From an uncultured Bacteroidota bacterium (GTDB lineage Bacteria; Bacteroidota; Bacteroidia; Flavobacteriales; Flavobacteriaceae), in assembly GCA_913047695.1 (NCBI GenBank), contig CAJWUI010000002.1:124001-188000 (forward strand): DNA of 64,000 nucleotides. Reading direction: 5' to 3'. The notes beneath the pieces were generated by a model. The model was not told where the DNA came from, searched no databases, and saw only the letters and a program-made list of their open reading frames with translations. Position 1 is the stretch's first letter. Each line of letters begins with the position of its first letter. The position numbers and the translations under genes are program-made. This document shows, piece by piece, positions 8,825 to 16,401 of this stretch.

Positions 8825-10679
8825 TTATATTGAAGGGTTTACCAAGAAAAGGTTTTTCGTACTCTGCAATAAGGCTTCCCTCAACTATTTTTTTTTCAAG
8901 CCATTTACGTTTGACTTCTTTTTTCAAATATTTTTCTATTATTAAACTTGCTATTGGAGCAGCCCATCTAGCACCCCAATACCCGTTCTCTACAAATACA
9001 GCTAGTGCAATTTTAGGTTTTTCTTTGGGCGCAAATGCTATAAAAATTGAATGATCAGTAAGCTGAGTTTTTTCATTATTTAGACGAATAAAGTTTTCTA
9101 CAGTTCCAGTTTTACCGCAAATTTCAAGTCCATTTATTTTTGCTATGCGTGCAGTTCCTCTTTCAACTACTTGATGCATCCCTTCAATAACGGTTTCAAA
9201 ATGTTTGGAATCAATCGATGTTCTATTAATTGGGTATAATGAATCATTCAATTTGCTGTCAGCGGATTTTTTAAAATGCGGTTTTCTGTAAAATCCACGA
9301 TTTGCAATAGCAGCAGTAAAATTTGCCATTTGAATTGGGGTTGTAAGAATCTCCCCTTGTCCTATAGCGTTTGATATAACTGTAGTAGAGCCCCAATTTT
9401 TTTCTGGATACCAGGTGTTGTAATAATTACTATCAGGAATAAATCCTGGTTTCCCAATAGGTAAGTCATAACCTAAATAATTTCCTAATCCAAATCGTAA
9501 CAAGTGAGCTTTCCATAGGTCTATGCCCTTTTCTGGAGTTGATTGGCTTTCAATTATTCTAACAAAAGTCTTCGCAAAGTAGCTATTGCAAGATTTGTAA
9601 ATTCCTTTAACAAGATTACTTTTTGTACCGATACCATTGTGACATTTCATAAAAGCTCCTTTTGCATAATAATGACCTTTATTACAAGAAAAAACAGTTT
9701 CTGGAGTAATAACTTTCTCCTGAAGACCTATAAGAGCATTTAATAATTTAAAGGGAGATCCAGGCGAATATTCTGCTTGTAGACTTCTATCAAAAAGAGG
9801 TTTTGAAATAGTATCATTTACTAATTTATTAAAGGATTTTGACCTATTTCTTCCAATTAGAATGTTAGGATTGTAATTAGGTGCAGTAATAAGAGCCAAA
9901 ACGTCACCAGTTTCTGGCTCTATGGCGACTATTCCACCTCTTTTGTTTTGCATCAAAGATTCACCATAATTTTGTAAATCAGAGTCCAGAGTCAAAGTCA
10001 AATTTTCAGCAGCTTTAGAAGCTGTATCATAATTTCCATACTCATAGGGACCAATTATTCTGTTAAAACGGTCTTTTTGAAAAATTTTAACACCCTTTTT
10101 ACCCCTAAGAATTTTTTCGTATGTTTTTTCAATTCCTTGTCGTCCTATCATTTCTCCAAGGTCATAATCAGGCTTCATTTTTAATTCTCTCTTATTTGTT
10201 TCACTGATATAACCCAATACATTTCCTCCGATAGGTAAAAGATAATCTCTAGTTGTTTTTTTTTGAAAATAAAACCCTGGGAACTTCCACATTTTTTCTT
10301 GAAAAATTGATATTTCAGATAATGACAGCTGACGTTCTATTACAGATGGTAATTTTTTTGAAAATTCTTTAGCATTTCTAATTTTTTCAATAAGCTCTTT
10401 CTTTGATATTTTCAAATTTTGAGTGAGTTCAAGTGTGTCAAATACTTTCAAATTTTCAGGGACCACCATCAAATCATATACAGGCTTATTACTAACCCAA
10501 AGTTTACCATTTCTATCATAAATAAGTCCTCGAGGAGGATAAACTGTACGTTCTAAAGTCGCATTGCTTAGAGACCGCTCAGAATATTCAGAGTTAAATA
10601 GTTGTAACCTTATCAGTTGAAAAATAAATATCGCTGAGACTCCAAAGATGAAATAAAATAAAAGATTTTTATGAATCAT
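8817..10679 (-). CDS. mrdA: Penicillin-binding protein 2 (class B transpeptidase)
   Basis: This 620-residue protein has a single membrane anchor (about residues 5-25), a PBP dimer domain (about 35-220) and a transpeptidase domain with all three motifs: S308PFK nucleophile, SCN, and KTGT in CGKTGTVENF. It crosslinks peptide stems during cell elongation and works with RodA, whose gene overlaps downstream by 8 bases; mreD overlaps upstream by 11 bases. The length is close to the family norm. Such overlap throughout the cluster suggests translational coupling of all elongasome parts. Confidence 0.95.
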   Translation of the reverse strand: MIHKNLLFYFIFGVSAIFIFQLIRLQLFNSEYSERSLSNATLERTVYPPRGLIYDRNGKLWVSNKPVYDLMVVPENLKVFDTLELTQNLKISKKELIEKIRNAKEFSKKLPSVIERQLSLSEISIFQEKMWKFPGFYFQKKTTRDYLLPIGGNVLGYISETNKRELKMKPDYDLGEMIGRQGIEKTYEKILRGKKGVKIFQKDRFNRIIGPYEYGNYDTASKAAENLTLTLDSDLQNYGESLMQNKRGGIVAIEPETGDVLALITAPNYNPNILIGRNRSKSFNKLVNDTISKPLFDRSLQAEYSPGSPFKLLNALIGLQEKVITPETVFSCNKGHYYAKGAFMKCHNGIGTKSNLVKGIYKSCNSYFAKTFVRIIESQSTPEKGIDLWKAHLLRFGLGNYLGYDLPIGKPGFIPDSNYYNTWYPEKNWGSTTVISNAIGQGEILTTPIQMANFTAAIANRGFYRKPHFKKSADSKLNDSLYPINRTSIDSKHFETVIEGMHQVVERGTARIAKINGLEICGKTGTVENFIRLNNEKTQLTDHSIFIAFAPKEKPKIALAVFVENGYWGARWAAPIASLIIEKYLKKEVKRKWLEKKIVEGSLIAEYEKPFLGKPFNINE

Positions 10680-11178
10680 TAGGTTTTCTGTAAAAATTTA
10701 AAACCATAATACTTAAAGTTAAAGAAAACATAAACGTCAAAAAAGTGTTCTTTAAAATTAGATGTACTGCAGTCCAGTCAAAAAATACAATTGAAAAATA
10801 AATTAGATGGTGTAAAATAAATAAAAGTGATAAAAATGTGTAGTTATTAATTCTTCTTGTATCAGTATTAAAACTTACTGGAATTTCAGATGTAACTCCG
10901 TAAGAATTTCTTATTAAAATTGGTCTAAGAAAAGACACTGTCAATGTAGCAATAGTATGTGCTCCGCCGGATTGAGAAAAAAAATCAACTGAAAAGCCCA
11001 AAAGGAAACAAATCAGAATAAAAAGAGTTTGATCGCTGTCAAAATTATAGATTACTAAAAAAACGATATATATCATCGGGTTTACAAAACCAAAAATATT
11101 CATATTATTAAAAGCAAAAATTTGAAAAAATAAAAGACTAAAAAAAGAAATTAAAAGGATTAAGCTTTTTCTATTCAT
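10669..11178 (-). CDS. mreD: Rod-shape determining protein MreD
   Basis: This small, very hydrophobic protein of 169 residues has about five membrane segments and a Ser/Gly-rich loop (FSQSGGAHT, about residues 68-76). Sequence conservation in MreD is low, so the call rests on size, topology and its place between mreC and mrdA. It is an inner-membrane element of the elongasome linking MreB filaments to the synthases. The start overlaps mreC by 8 bases and the end overlaps mrdA by 11 bases. Confidence 0.85.
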   Translation of the reverse strand: MNRKSLILLISFFSLLFFQIFAFNNMNIFGFVNPMIYIVFLVIYNFDSDQTLFILICFLLGFSVDFFSQSGGAHTIATLTVSFLRPILIRNSYGVTSEIPVSFNTDTRRINNYTFLSLLFILHHLIYFSIVFFDWTAVHLILKNTFLTFMFSLTLSIMVLNFYRKPNDS

Positions 11179-11995
11179 TTTGAAAATTTTCTTGCAATTT
11201 TAAAATTTCTTCTCTATCCACATTAGATAAAACATAAACATAATTTACTAAAGAGGGATCTTCAAATAGCCTTGCGTTTATTGAATAATATCCATTTTGT
11301 GAATTACTTTCGAAATCTACTATTTCTCCTATCGGAATTCCATACGGAAAATAAGCAGACATTCCTCCTGTAATTATTGTATCTCCTTTTTTGAATGAAA
11401 CATTATTAACAACATCATCGATTTTAAACTCTAATGGATTTAATCCTCTCCAAAACATGGAGCCCAATGCATTACTTTTTTTTAAACGAACATTGATTTT
11501 TATGTCCTGATTTAAAATTGAAATTACACTAGAATAATTTTCTGAAACAGAATTAACAATACCAACAATTCCATTTTTTGAAATTACCCCCATATCACTT
11601 TTAATTCCATCACCCTTACCTACGTCTATAATAAGATTATTCCTTTGGTTTAAAAAGCTATTTTTTATTACGTTAGCCTCTTTTAGTTTAAATGGGAAAT
11701 GTTTTTTTTTTGCAAAAGCATTTGGATAAAGAGCCAAACTTTTTGATTTAAGATAAAGTTCTCTTAATTTTTTATTCTCTTTTAATAACTCCTCATTTTT
11801 CCTTTTCAATTTAAAATAATTAGATAATTTATGATTAATATCATAAAGTTCTTTTGTTACATACATTCCATATTCTTCTAATTGGGTTTTGTGATATTTA
11901 CTTTTTTTAGTCAAGAAAAAAATTGAACAACCCATAAAAAAAAAGTATAAAATTGGATTTCTGTATTGTATGAGCGCATTTATTATTCGCTGCAT
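11171..11995 (-). CDS. mreC: Rod-shape determining protein MreC
   Basis: This 274-residue protein has one N-terminal membrane helix (about 13-30), a coiled coil around residues 45-85, and a periplasmic beta-barrel domain with the typical VGKGDGIKSDMGVISKNGIV stretch (about 123-142) and GGMSAYFPYGIPIG near residue 210. MreC activates PBP2-RodA from the periplasmic side. It begins 6 bases after mreB and overlaps mreD by 8 bases. The basic N-terminus (RRI.., KKSKYHK) fits a cytoplasmic N-in orientation. Confidence 0.93.
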   Translation of the reverse strand: MQRIINALIQYRNPILYFFFMGCSIFFLTKKSKYHKTQLEEYGMYVTKELYDINHKLSNYFKLKRKNEELLKENKKLRELYLKSKSLALYPNAFAKKKHFPFKLKEANVIKNSFLNQRNNLIIDVGKGDGIKSDMGVISKNGIVGIVNSVSENYSSVISILNQDIKINVRLKKSNALGSMFWRGLNPLEFKIDDVVNNVSFKKGDTIITGGMSAYFPYGIPIGEIVDFESNSQNGYYSINARLFEDPSLVNYVYVLSNVDREEILKLQENFQNE

Positions 11996-12001
11996 ACCAG
12001 A

Positions 12002-13021
12002 TTATTTAATTAGAACAGTTTTAAAACGGTCAGTATTTTTGAGGGCAATACCTGTACCTCTTACAACAGCCTGAAGTGGGTCTTCAGCTACATAAATTGG
12101 CAGGTCAGTTTTTTGAGATAATCTTTTATCTAAACCCCTTAATAATGCTCCGCCACCGGCTAAGTAAATTCCAGTATTATAAATGTCTGCAGAAAGTTCA
12201 GGTGGAGTTTGAGAAAGGGCATCCATAATTGCATCCTCGATACGGATTACGGATTTATCAAGTGCTTTAGCTACTTCAGCGTGGCTAATTATTACCTGTT
12301 TGGGCTTACCTGTTAATAGATCTCTTCCTTGAACTGACATTTCCTCAGGAGGACTATCTAGGTCTTCAATAACACTACCAACAAGAATTTTAATTTTTTC
12401 CGCAGTCCTATCCCCAATATATAAATTGTGCTTGCTTCTCATATAATTTATTATATCTCCTGTAAAAACATCTCCTGCAATTTTAATTGATTTGTCACAA
12501 ACAATTCCTGAAAGTGCAATTACTGCGATTTCTGTGGTACCACCTCCAATGTCAACAACCATATTTCCTTTGGGTTGCATTATGTCTATCCCAATACCAA
12601 TTGCTGCTGCCATAGGTTCGTGAATAAGATATACCTCCTTTCCATTAACTCTTTCAGCAGATTCTTTTACTGCACGCATTTCTACTTCCGTAATACCTGA
12701 AGGAATGCAGATAACCATTCTAAGGGAAGGCGAAAAAATTTTACGGTGTAATGTTGGTATACTTTTAATTAAACGATTAATCATTTGTTCTGAAGCGTTA
12801 AAGTCAGCAATTACACCATCTTTGAGTGGACGCACGGTTTTAATATTTTCATGCGTCTTGCCCTGCATCATATTTGCCTCTTCACCAATTGCGATTACTT
12901 TGTTAGTAGTTCTGTCAATAGCTACTATAGAAGGGCTATTAACGACAACTTTATCGTTGTGTATAATAAGGGTGTTAGCAGTTCCTAAATCTATTGCTAT
13001 GTCTTCAGTGAATAATCCCAT
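12002..13021 (-). CDS. mreB: Rod-shape determining actin homologue MreB
   Basis: The 339-residue protein shows the actin/Hsp70 ATPase signatures: phosphate-1 loop D11LGTANT, phosphate-2 DIGGGTTEIAVI near residue 163, and the adenosine motif LAGGGALL near 294. It forms membrane-bound filaments that steer lateral wall synthesis. It is the first gene of the mre-mrdA-rodA cluster and is separated from purH by only 28 bases, which contain a TAATTTTG -7 box 17 bases before the ATG. The cluster may therefore have its own promoter as well as read-through from purH. Confidence 0.97.
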   Translation of the reverse strand: MGLFTEDIAIDLGTANTLIIHNDKVVVNSPSIVAIDRTTNKVIAIGEEANMMQGKTHENIKTVRPLKDGVIADFNASEQMINRLIKSIPTLHRKIFSPSLRMVICIPSGITEVEMRAVKESAERVNGKEVYLIHEPMAAAIGIGIDIMQPKGNMVVDIGGGTTEIAVIALSGIVCDKSIKIAGDVFTGDIINYMRSKHNLYIGDRTAEKIKILVGSVIEDLDSPPEEMSVQGRDLLTGKPKQVIISHAEVAKALDKSVIRIEDAIMDALSQTPPELSADIYNTGIYLAGGGALLRGLDKRLSQKTDLPIYVAEDPLQAVVRGTGIALKNTDRFKTVLIK

Positions 13022-13037
13022 TGTTGATAATATTTTG

Positions 13038-13045
13038 CAAAATTA
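13038..13045 (-). promoter_or_regulatory. Candidate -7 box before mreB
   Basis: On the minus strand this reads TAATTTTG, an exact TAnnTTTG match. Its last G is 17 bases before the mreB ATG, in the same 16-22 base window seen at six other genes here. It lies in the 28-base gap between purH and mreB. No clear -33 TTG is present. Confidence 0.4.
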
Positions 13046-13049
13046 ACAA

Positions 13050-14573
13050 TTAATGTTTAAAATGACGTATTCCTGTCAAAACCATACTCATTTCGTTTGA
13101 ATCACAATAATCTATAGATAAGTTGTCTTTTATAGAACCTCCAGGTTGTATTACAGAATTGATACCCTCACTATTAGCAATTTCAACACAATCTGGGAAG
13201 GGGAAAAAAGCATCACTTGCCATGACAGCGTTTTTTAAACCAAAACCAAAGGTTTTAGCTTTTTTAATTGCTTGGTGTAATGCATCCACTCGTGAAGTTT
13301 GTCCAGTACCAGAACCTATAAGTTGTTTATTTTTTGCAAGTACAATAGTGTTTGATTTTGTGTGTTTGCAAATTTTTGATGCGAATAACAAATCTTCAAT
13401 TTCATTTGGGAGAGGTAATTTTTTTGTAACATACTTTAGATCATTTTTTTTATCGGTTTCAAGGTCTTTATCTTGCACTAAAACACCATTTAGGCAACTT
13501 CTTAATACTTGATTTGACTGTATGTTTTCTTTTTGGACAAGAATAATGCGGTTCTTTTTTACCTTTAATAATTCAAGAGCTTTAGAATCATAATCTGGCG
13601 CAACTACTATTTCAAAAAAAAGTTTGTTAATTTCTGTCGCTGTTATTAAATCAATTACTTTATTGCTTATTAAAATTCCTCCAAAAGCTGATATTGGGTC
13701 GCCATCTAAAGATGCGAGATAAGCTTCACTTAATTTATCTCTAACAGCAAAACCACATGCATTGTTATGTTTAAAAATTCCAAAGGCAGGCTTACCTTTA
13801 TAAAATTCTGACATTAGATTTATCGCTGAATCAATATCAAGTAGGTTATTATATGATATTTCTTTCCCATTGATCTGGTCCAATAAATTTGAAAACGACC
13901 CATAAAAATATCCTTTCTGGTGGGGGTTTTCACCATAACGAAGAACCTTAGCATTGCTTATACTTATCTTTAAATAATTTTGATCTTTATTGAAATAATT
14001 AAAAATAGCAGTATCGTAATTTGATGATATATGAAAAGCTTTTATAGAAAAATCTTTTCTTTCTTCAAGTGAAGGCGCACCATTAGATTTCTTAAAAAGT
14101 GAAATAAAATTCATGTAATCATCTTTATCAGAGATACAGAATACATCATTAAAGTTTTTTGCAGCAGCTCTGATTAGAGCAATTCCACCAATATCAATTT
14201 TTTCAATAATATCATTTTCTGATGCATTTTCTGCTGCGGTTTTTTCAAATGGATATAAATCTACAACTACTAAATCGATTGATGGGATTTGGAATTTTTC
14301 AATTTCTCTGAAATCATTCTCATTATTTGATCTTTTAAGAATTCCACCAAAAATTTTAGGATGCAATGTTTTAACTCTTCCCCCAAGTATAGAGGGATAG
14401 CCTGTTAATTCCTCAACAGCAAATACTTGGTGTCCTAAATTTTGAATAAATTCTTTTGTTCCTCCTGTGGAATAGAGTGTCACATCTTTGCTGACTAATT
14501 CTTCAATTAATGGCTCAAGATTATTTTTATCAAATACTGATATTAATGCTGAGGTTATTTTTTTGTTTTCCAT
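13050..14573 (-). CDS. purH: Bifunctional AICAR formyltransferase / IMP cyclohydrolase
   Basis: This 507-residue protein has an N-terminal MGS-like IMP cyclohydrolase domain (about 1-195; YSTGGTKEFI and LGGRVKTLHPKIFGG) and a C-terminal AICAR transformylase domain with FKHNNACGFAV near residue 263, containing the Lys-His catalytic pair. It performs the last two steps of IMP synthesis in the cytoplasm. The length is standard. It follows the GAF-domain gene by 6 bases on the same strand and precedes mreB, so the three may be read together. Confidence 0.97.
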   Translation of the reverse strand: MENKKITSALISVFDKNNLEPLIEELVSKDVTLYSTGGTKEFIQNLGHQVFAVEELTGYPSILGGRVKTLHPKIFGGILKRSNNENDFREIEKFQIPSIDLVVVDLYPFEKTAAENASENDIIEKIDIGGIALIRAAAKNFNDVFCISDKDDYMNFISLFKKSNGAPSLEERKDFSIKAFHISSNYDTAIFNYFNKDQNYLKISISNAKVLRYGENPHQKGYFYGSFSNLLDQINGKEISYNNLLDIDSAINLMSEFYKGKPAFGIFKHNNACGFAVRDKLSEAYLASLDGDPISAFGGILISNKVIDLITATEINKLFFEIVVAPDYDSKALELLKVKKNRIILVQKENIQSNQVLRSCLNGVLVQDKDLETDKKNDLKYVTKKLPLPNEIEDLLFASKICKHTKSNTIVLAKNKQLIGSGTGQTSRVDALHQAIKKAKTFGFGLKNAVMASDAFFPFPDCVEIANSEGINSVIQPGGSIKDNLSIDYCDSNEMSMVLTGIRHFKH

Positions 14574-14579
14574 ATTAAT

Positions 14580-15074
14580 TTAAATTTTTAATAGTCTTGA
14601 TCCATACGCCTTTGAAATGAAATCGCAACATAATACTAGCAAACTTTCGTCTTCTTTTGAAAACGCATCAATTTTGTTAGAGTCAATATCGATTTGACCA
14701 ATATTCCTTCCTTCAAAAAACAAGGGGACAACTAATTCTGAGTGGACATTAATATTGCATGATATATAATTGTCCTGCTCCTTAACATTGGGTACATTAA
14801 AGTTTTTATTAGTAATTGCAACCTGACCACATATTCCTTTACCAAAAGGTATAGTTATATGTTCTGTTGGATCTCCAGAAAAAGCTTTGAGGTGAAGTGT
14901 TTTGGTATTAAAATTTGAAAAGTAGAAGCCCACCCAATCATAATGAGTAATATCATTTCTAAGGACCTTACAGCAAGTCTCTAAACCCATTAAAGCCTCC
15001 TCTTTAAGAGGGTTCAAAGAAGTTTTGATTTTTTTAAATATTGAAGAGTAAGTTGCTGCTAACATTTTAAACAA
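14580..15074 (-). CDS. GAF-domain protein related to free methionine-(R)-sulfoxide reductase
   Basis: This 164-residue single GAF domain has the fRMsr landmarks DWVGFYF (about 45-51), PFGKGICGQVA (about 76-86) and NYISCNINVHSELVVPL (about 101-117). The cysteines in GKGIC and YISC align with two of the three redox cysteines of E. coli fRMsr. The third, normally in an IACTRI motif just before PFGKG, is replaced by a Cys-free EHITI stretch. It may reduce free methionine sulfoxide with an altered resolving step, or be a ligand-binding GAF protein. It heads the purH unit and has a plausible promoter upstream. Confidence 0.75.
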   Translation of the reverse strand: MFKMLAATYSSIFKKIKTSLNPLKEEALMGLETCCKVLRNDITHYDWVGFYFSNFNTKTLHLKAFSGDPTEHITIPFGKGICGQVAITNKNFNVPNVKEQDNYISCNINVHSELVVPLFFEGRNIGQIDIDSNKIDAFSKEDESLLVLCCDFISKAYGSRLLKI

Positions 15075-15095
15075 AATTAAGTAATCTGTTACTTA

Positions 15096-15128
15096 CAAAC
15101 TTAAATTTAGTGTATCATTTATGTACAA
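15096..15128 (-). promoter_or_regulatory. Candidate promoter for the GAF-purH unit
   Basis: Minus-strand TTG at 15128-15126, a 22-base spacer, and TAAGTTTG at 15103-15096. This fits the Bacteroidota pattern TTG-N(17-23)-TAnnTTTG and is the only site in the window where I see both elements. The -7 box ends 22 bases before the ATG. Confidence 0.5.
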
Positions 15129-15137
15129 AAATGTGAT

Positions 15138-15145
15138 TAACTTTG
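15138..15145 (+). promoter_or_regulatory. Candidate -7 box for the metal module
   Basis: TAACTTTG matches TAnnTTTG and lies 55 bases before the HMA-MauE start, leaving a leader of about 50 bases. The gap 15075-15200 is a divergent promoter region shared with the GAF-purH unit. No good -33 element is seen on this strand. Confidence 0.3.
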
Positions 15146-15200
15146 TTAAAGACTTTAAAAATTTTAAAATTCAATTTTATGATTTAACAGCTAAAACCTT

Positions 15201-15911
15201 ATGAAAAGTAAATTCTATATTTCTGGGATGACATGCTCAAATTGTCAAAAGACAGTTTTGGATAAAATCAATGCATATGAAAGTGTATTGGAAGTAAAAG
15301 TTAGCCTAGAAACAGGGCTTGTAGAAATTGATTCCAAACAATATCTTGAGGTTAACGAAATTTCAAAGCTTTTAGGTACAAAATATAGTGTTAAAGGTGA
15401 TATATTCAGATACAAAAAAGAAACGAAGTCAAAATTAAAACAGTTGACTCCTCTTTTTCTAATCTTTTCATATCTAATTATGGGGACTTTTTATATTTCC
15501 AGTCAAATTAACGCCAGCTATGAAAAATCTATGCAAATTTTTATGGGATTATTTTTTATGATATTTAGTTTATTCAAATTTCTAGATTATAGTAGTTTCC
15601 CTACCTTATTTATGCGTTACGACCCTTTAGCAAAAAAAATTCCATTTTACGCAAGTTTGTATCCTTTTCTTGAAACAGCCTTAGGTATTGCTTTTTTGAT
15701 CGGATGGAATCTCCCAGTGATTCTTTCCCTCACATTATTGGTTTTATCTATTACTTCTTTAGGTGTAATTAAGACTTTAGTTAATAAAACCAAGATTGAT
15801 TGTGCCTGTTTAGGGACCTCGTTGAAACTACCTATGACAGAAGCAACCTTAATTGAAAATGTAATAATGCTAAGTATGTCATGCATTCTATTGATCTCTT
15901 ATTTTGTTTAA
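15201..15911 (+). CDS. HMA metal-binding domain fused to a MauE/DoxX-like membrane domain
   Basis: The 236-residue protein starts with a heavy-metal-associated domain (about 1-68) carrying GMTC12SNC15, the Cu(I)-type CxxC loop. After a Lys-rich linker come four membrane helices (about 77-236) resembling MauE/DoxX redox-associated proteins, with a CxC pair in IDCACLGTSLK near residues 199-201. The fusion suggests hand-over of a thiophilic metal or electrons across the inner membrane. It opens a four-gene set with an HYC_CC_PP protein, a TonB receptor and a second HMA protein. Metal identity (copper is the first guess) is inferred from the CxxC motif. Confidence 0.85.
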   Translation: MKSKFYISGMTCSNCQKTVLDKINAYESVLEVKVSLETGLVEIDSKQYLEVNEISKLLGTKYSVKGDIFRYKKETKSKLKQLTPLFLIFSYLIMGTFYISSQINASYEKSMQIFMGLFFMIFSLFKFLDYSSFPTLFMRYDPLAKKIPFYASLYPFLETALGIAFLIGWNLPVILSLTLLVLSITSLGVIKTLVNKTKIDCACLGTSLKLPMTEATLIENVIMLSMSCILLISYFV

Positions 15912-15929
15912 AAAAAGTATCTTTGAATA

Positions 15930-16352
15930 ATGAAAATTAAAAGTTTAGTAAGTTTATTTCTGACGTTAATTATTTTGACAACAAGAGTTGGTTATGCATT
16001 AAATGTTCATTATTGTGATGACAAAATAGCCAAGATTTCGTTGGCATATAATTCATCGAACTGTGGCATGGTGCCCAATTTTGATTCCAAATTTAATCCA
16101 ATAGATAAACTTACAAAAAAGTCATGCTGTGAAGATGAAATTCAACTATTTCAAAACCACGAACCCCAAAAAATTGATCAAGAGAACTTTTTAAAAGTTA
16201 CTATTACCAAGAATATACCCCTTAGACATCCGAATATCAAAACTCTAAAATCACATTTTTCGTCTAAGTTAAACATATTTAATCCACCTTCACCTCCTAC
16301 TAAAACTTGTAAACTGTTTCTAAAGAATAATTCATTTATATTTTACGGTTAA
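15930..16352 (+). CDS. HYC_CC_PP family secreted protein
   Basis: This 140-residue protein has a signal peptide (about 1-24) and the three marks that name the family: NVHYCDDK (about 25-32), KSCCEDE (about 64-70) and FNPPSPP near the C-terminus. The His-Tyr-Cys and Cys-Cys motifs look like metal ligands; the molecular function is not known. It starts 18 bases after the HMA-MauE gene and precedes a TonB receptor, so it is probably an outer-membrane or periplasmic part of the same metal-handling unit. A TATCTTTG 5 bases before the ATG is probably fortuitous. Confidence 0.8.
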   Translation: MKIKSLVSLFLTLIILTTRVGYALNVHYCDDKIAKISLAYNSSNCGMVPNFDSKFNPIDKLTKKSCCEDEIQLFQNHEPQKIDQENFLKVTITKNIPLRHPNIKTLKSHFSSKLNIFNPPSPPTKTCKLFLKNNSFIFYG

Positions 16353-16401
16353 TCTGTCTTTTCAAATAAAAAAAGAATAATACAACTCATAAAAATTTAA
16401 A

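Noticed and set aside
15918-15925. TATCTTTG as promoter of the HYC_CC_PP gene
   Set aside because: Only 5 bases before the ATG and within an operon; the 8-mer is common by chance in this AT-rich DNA.
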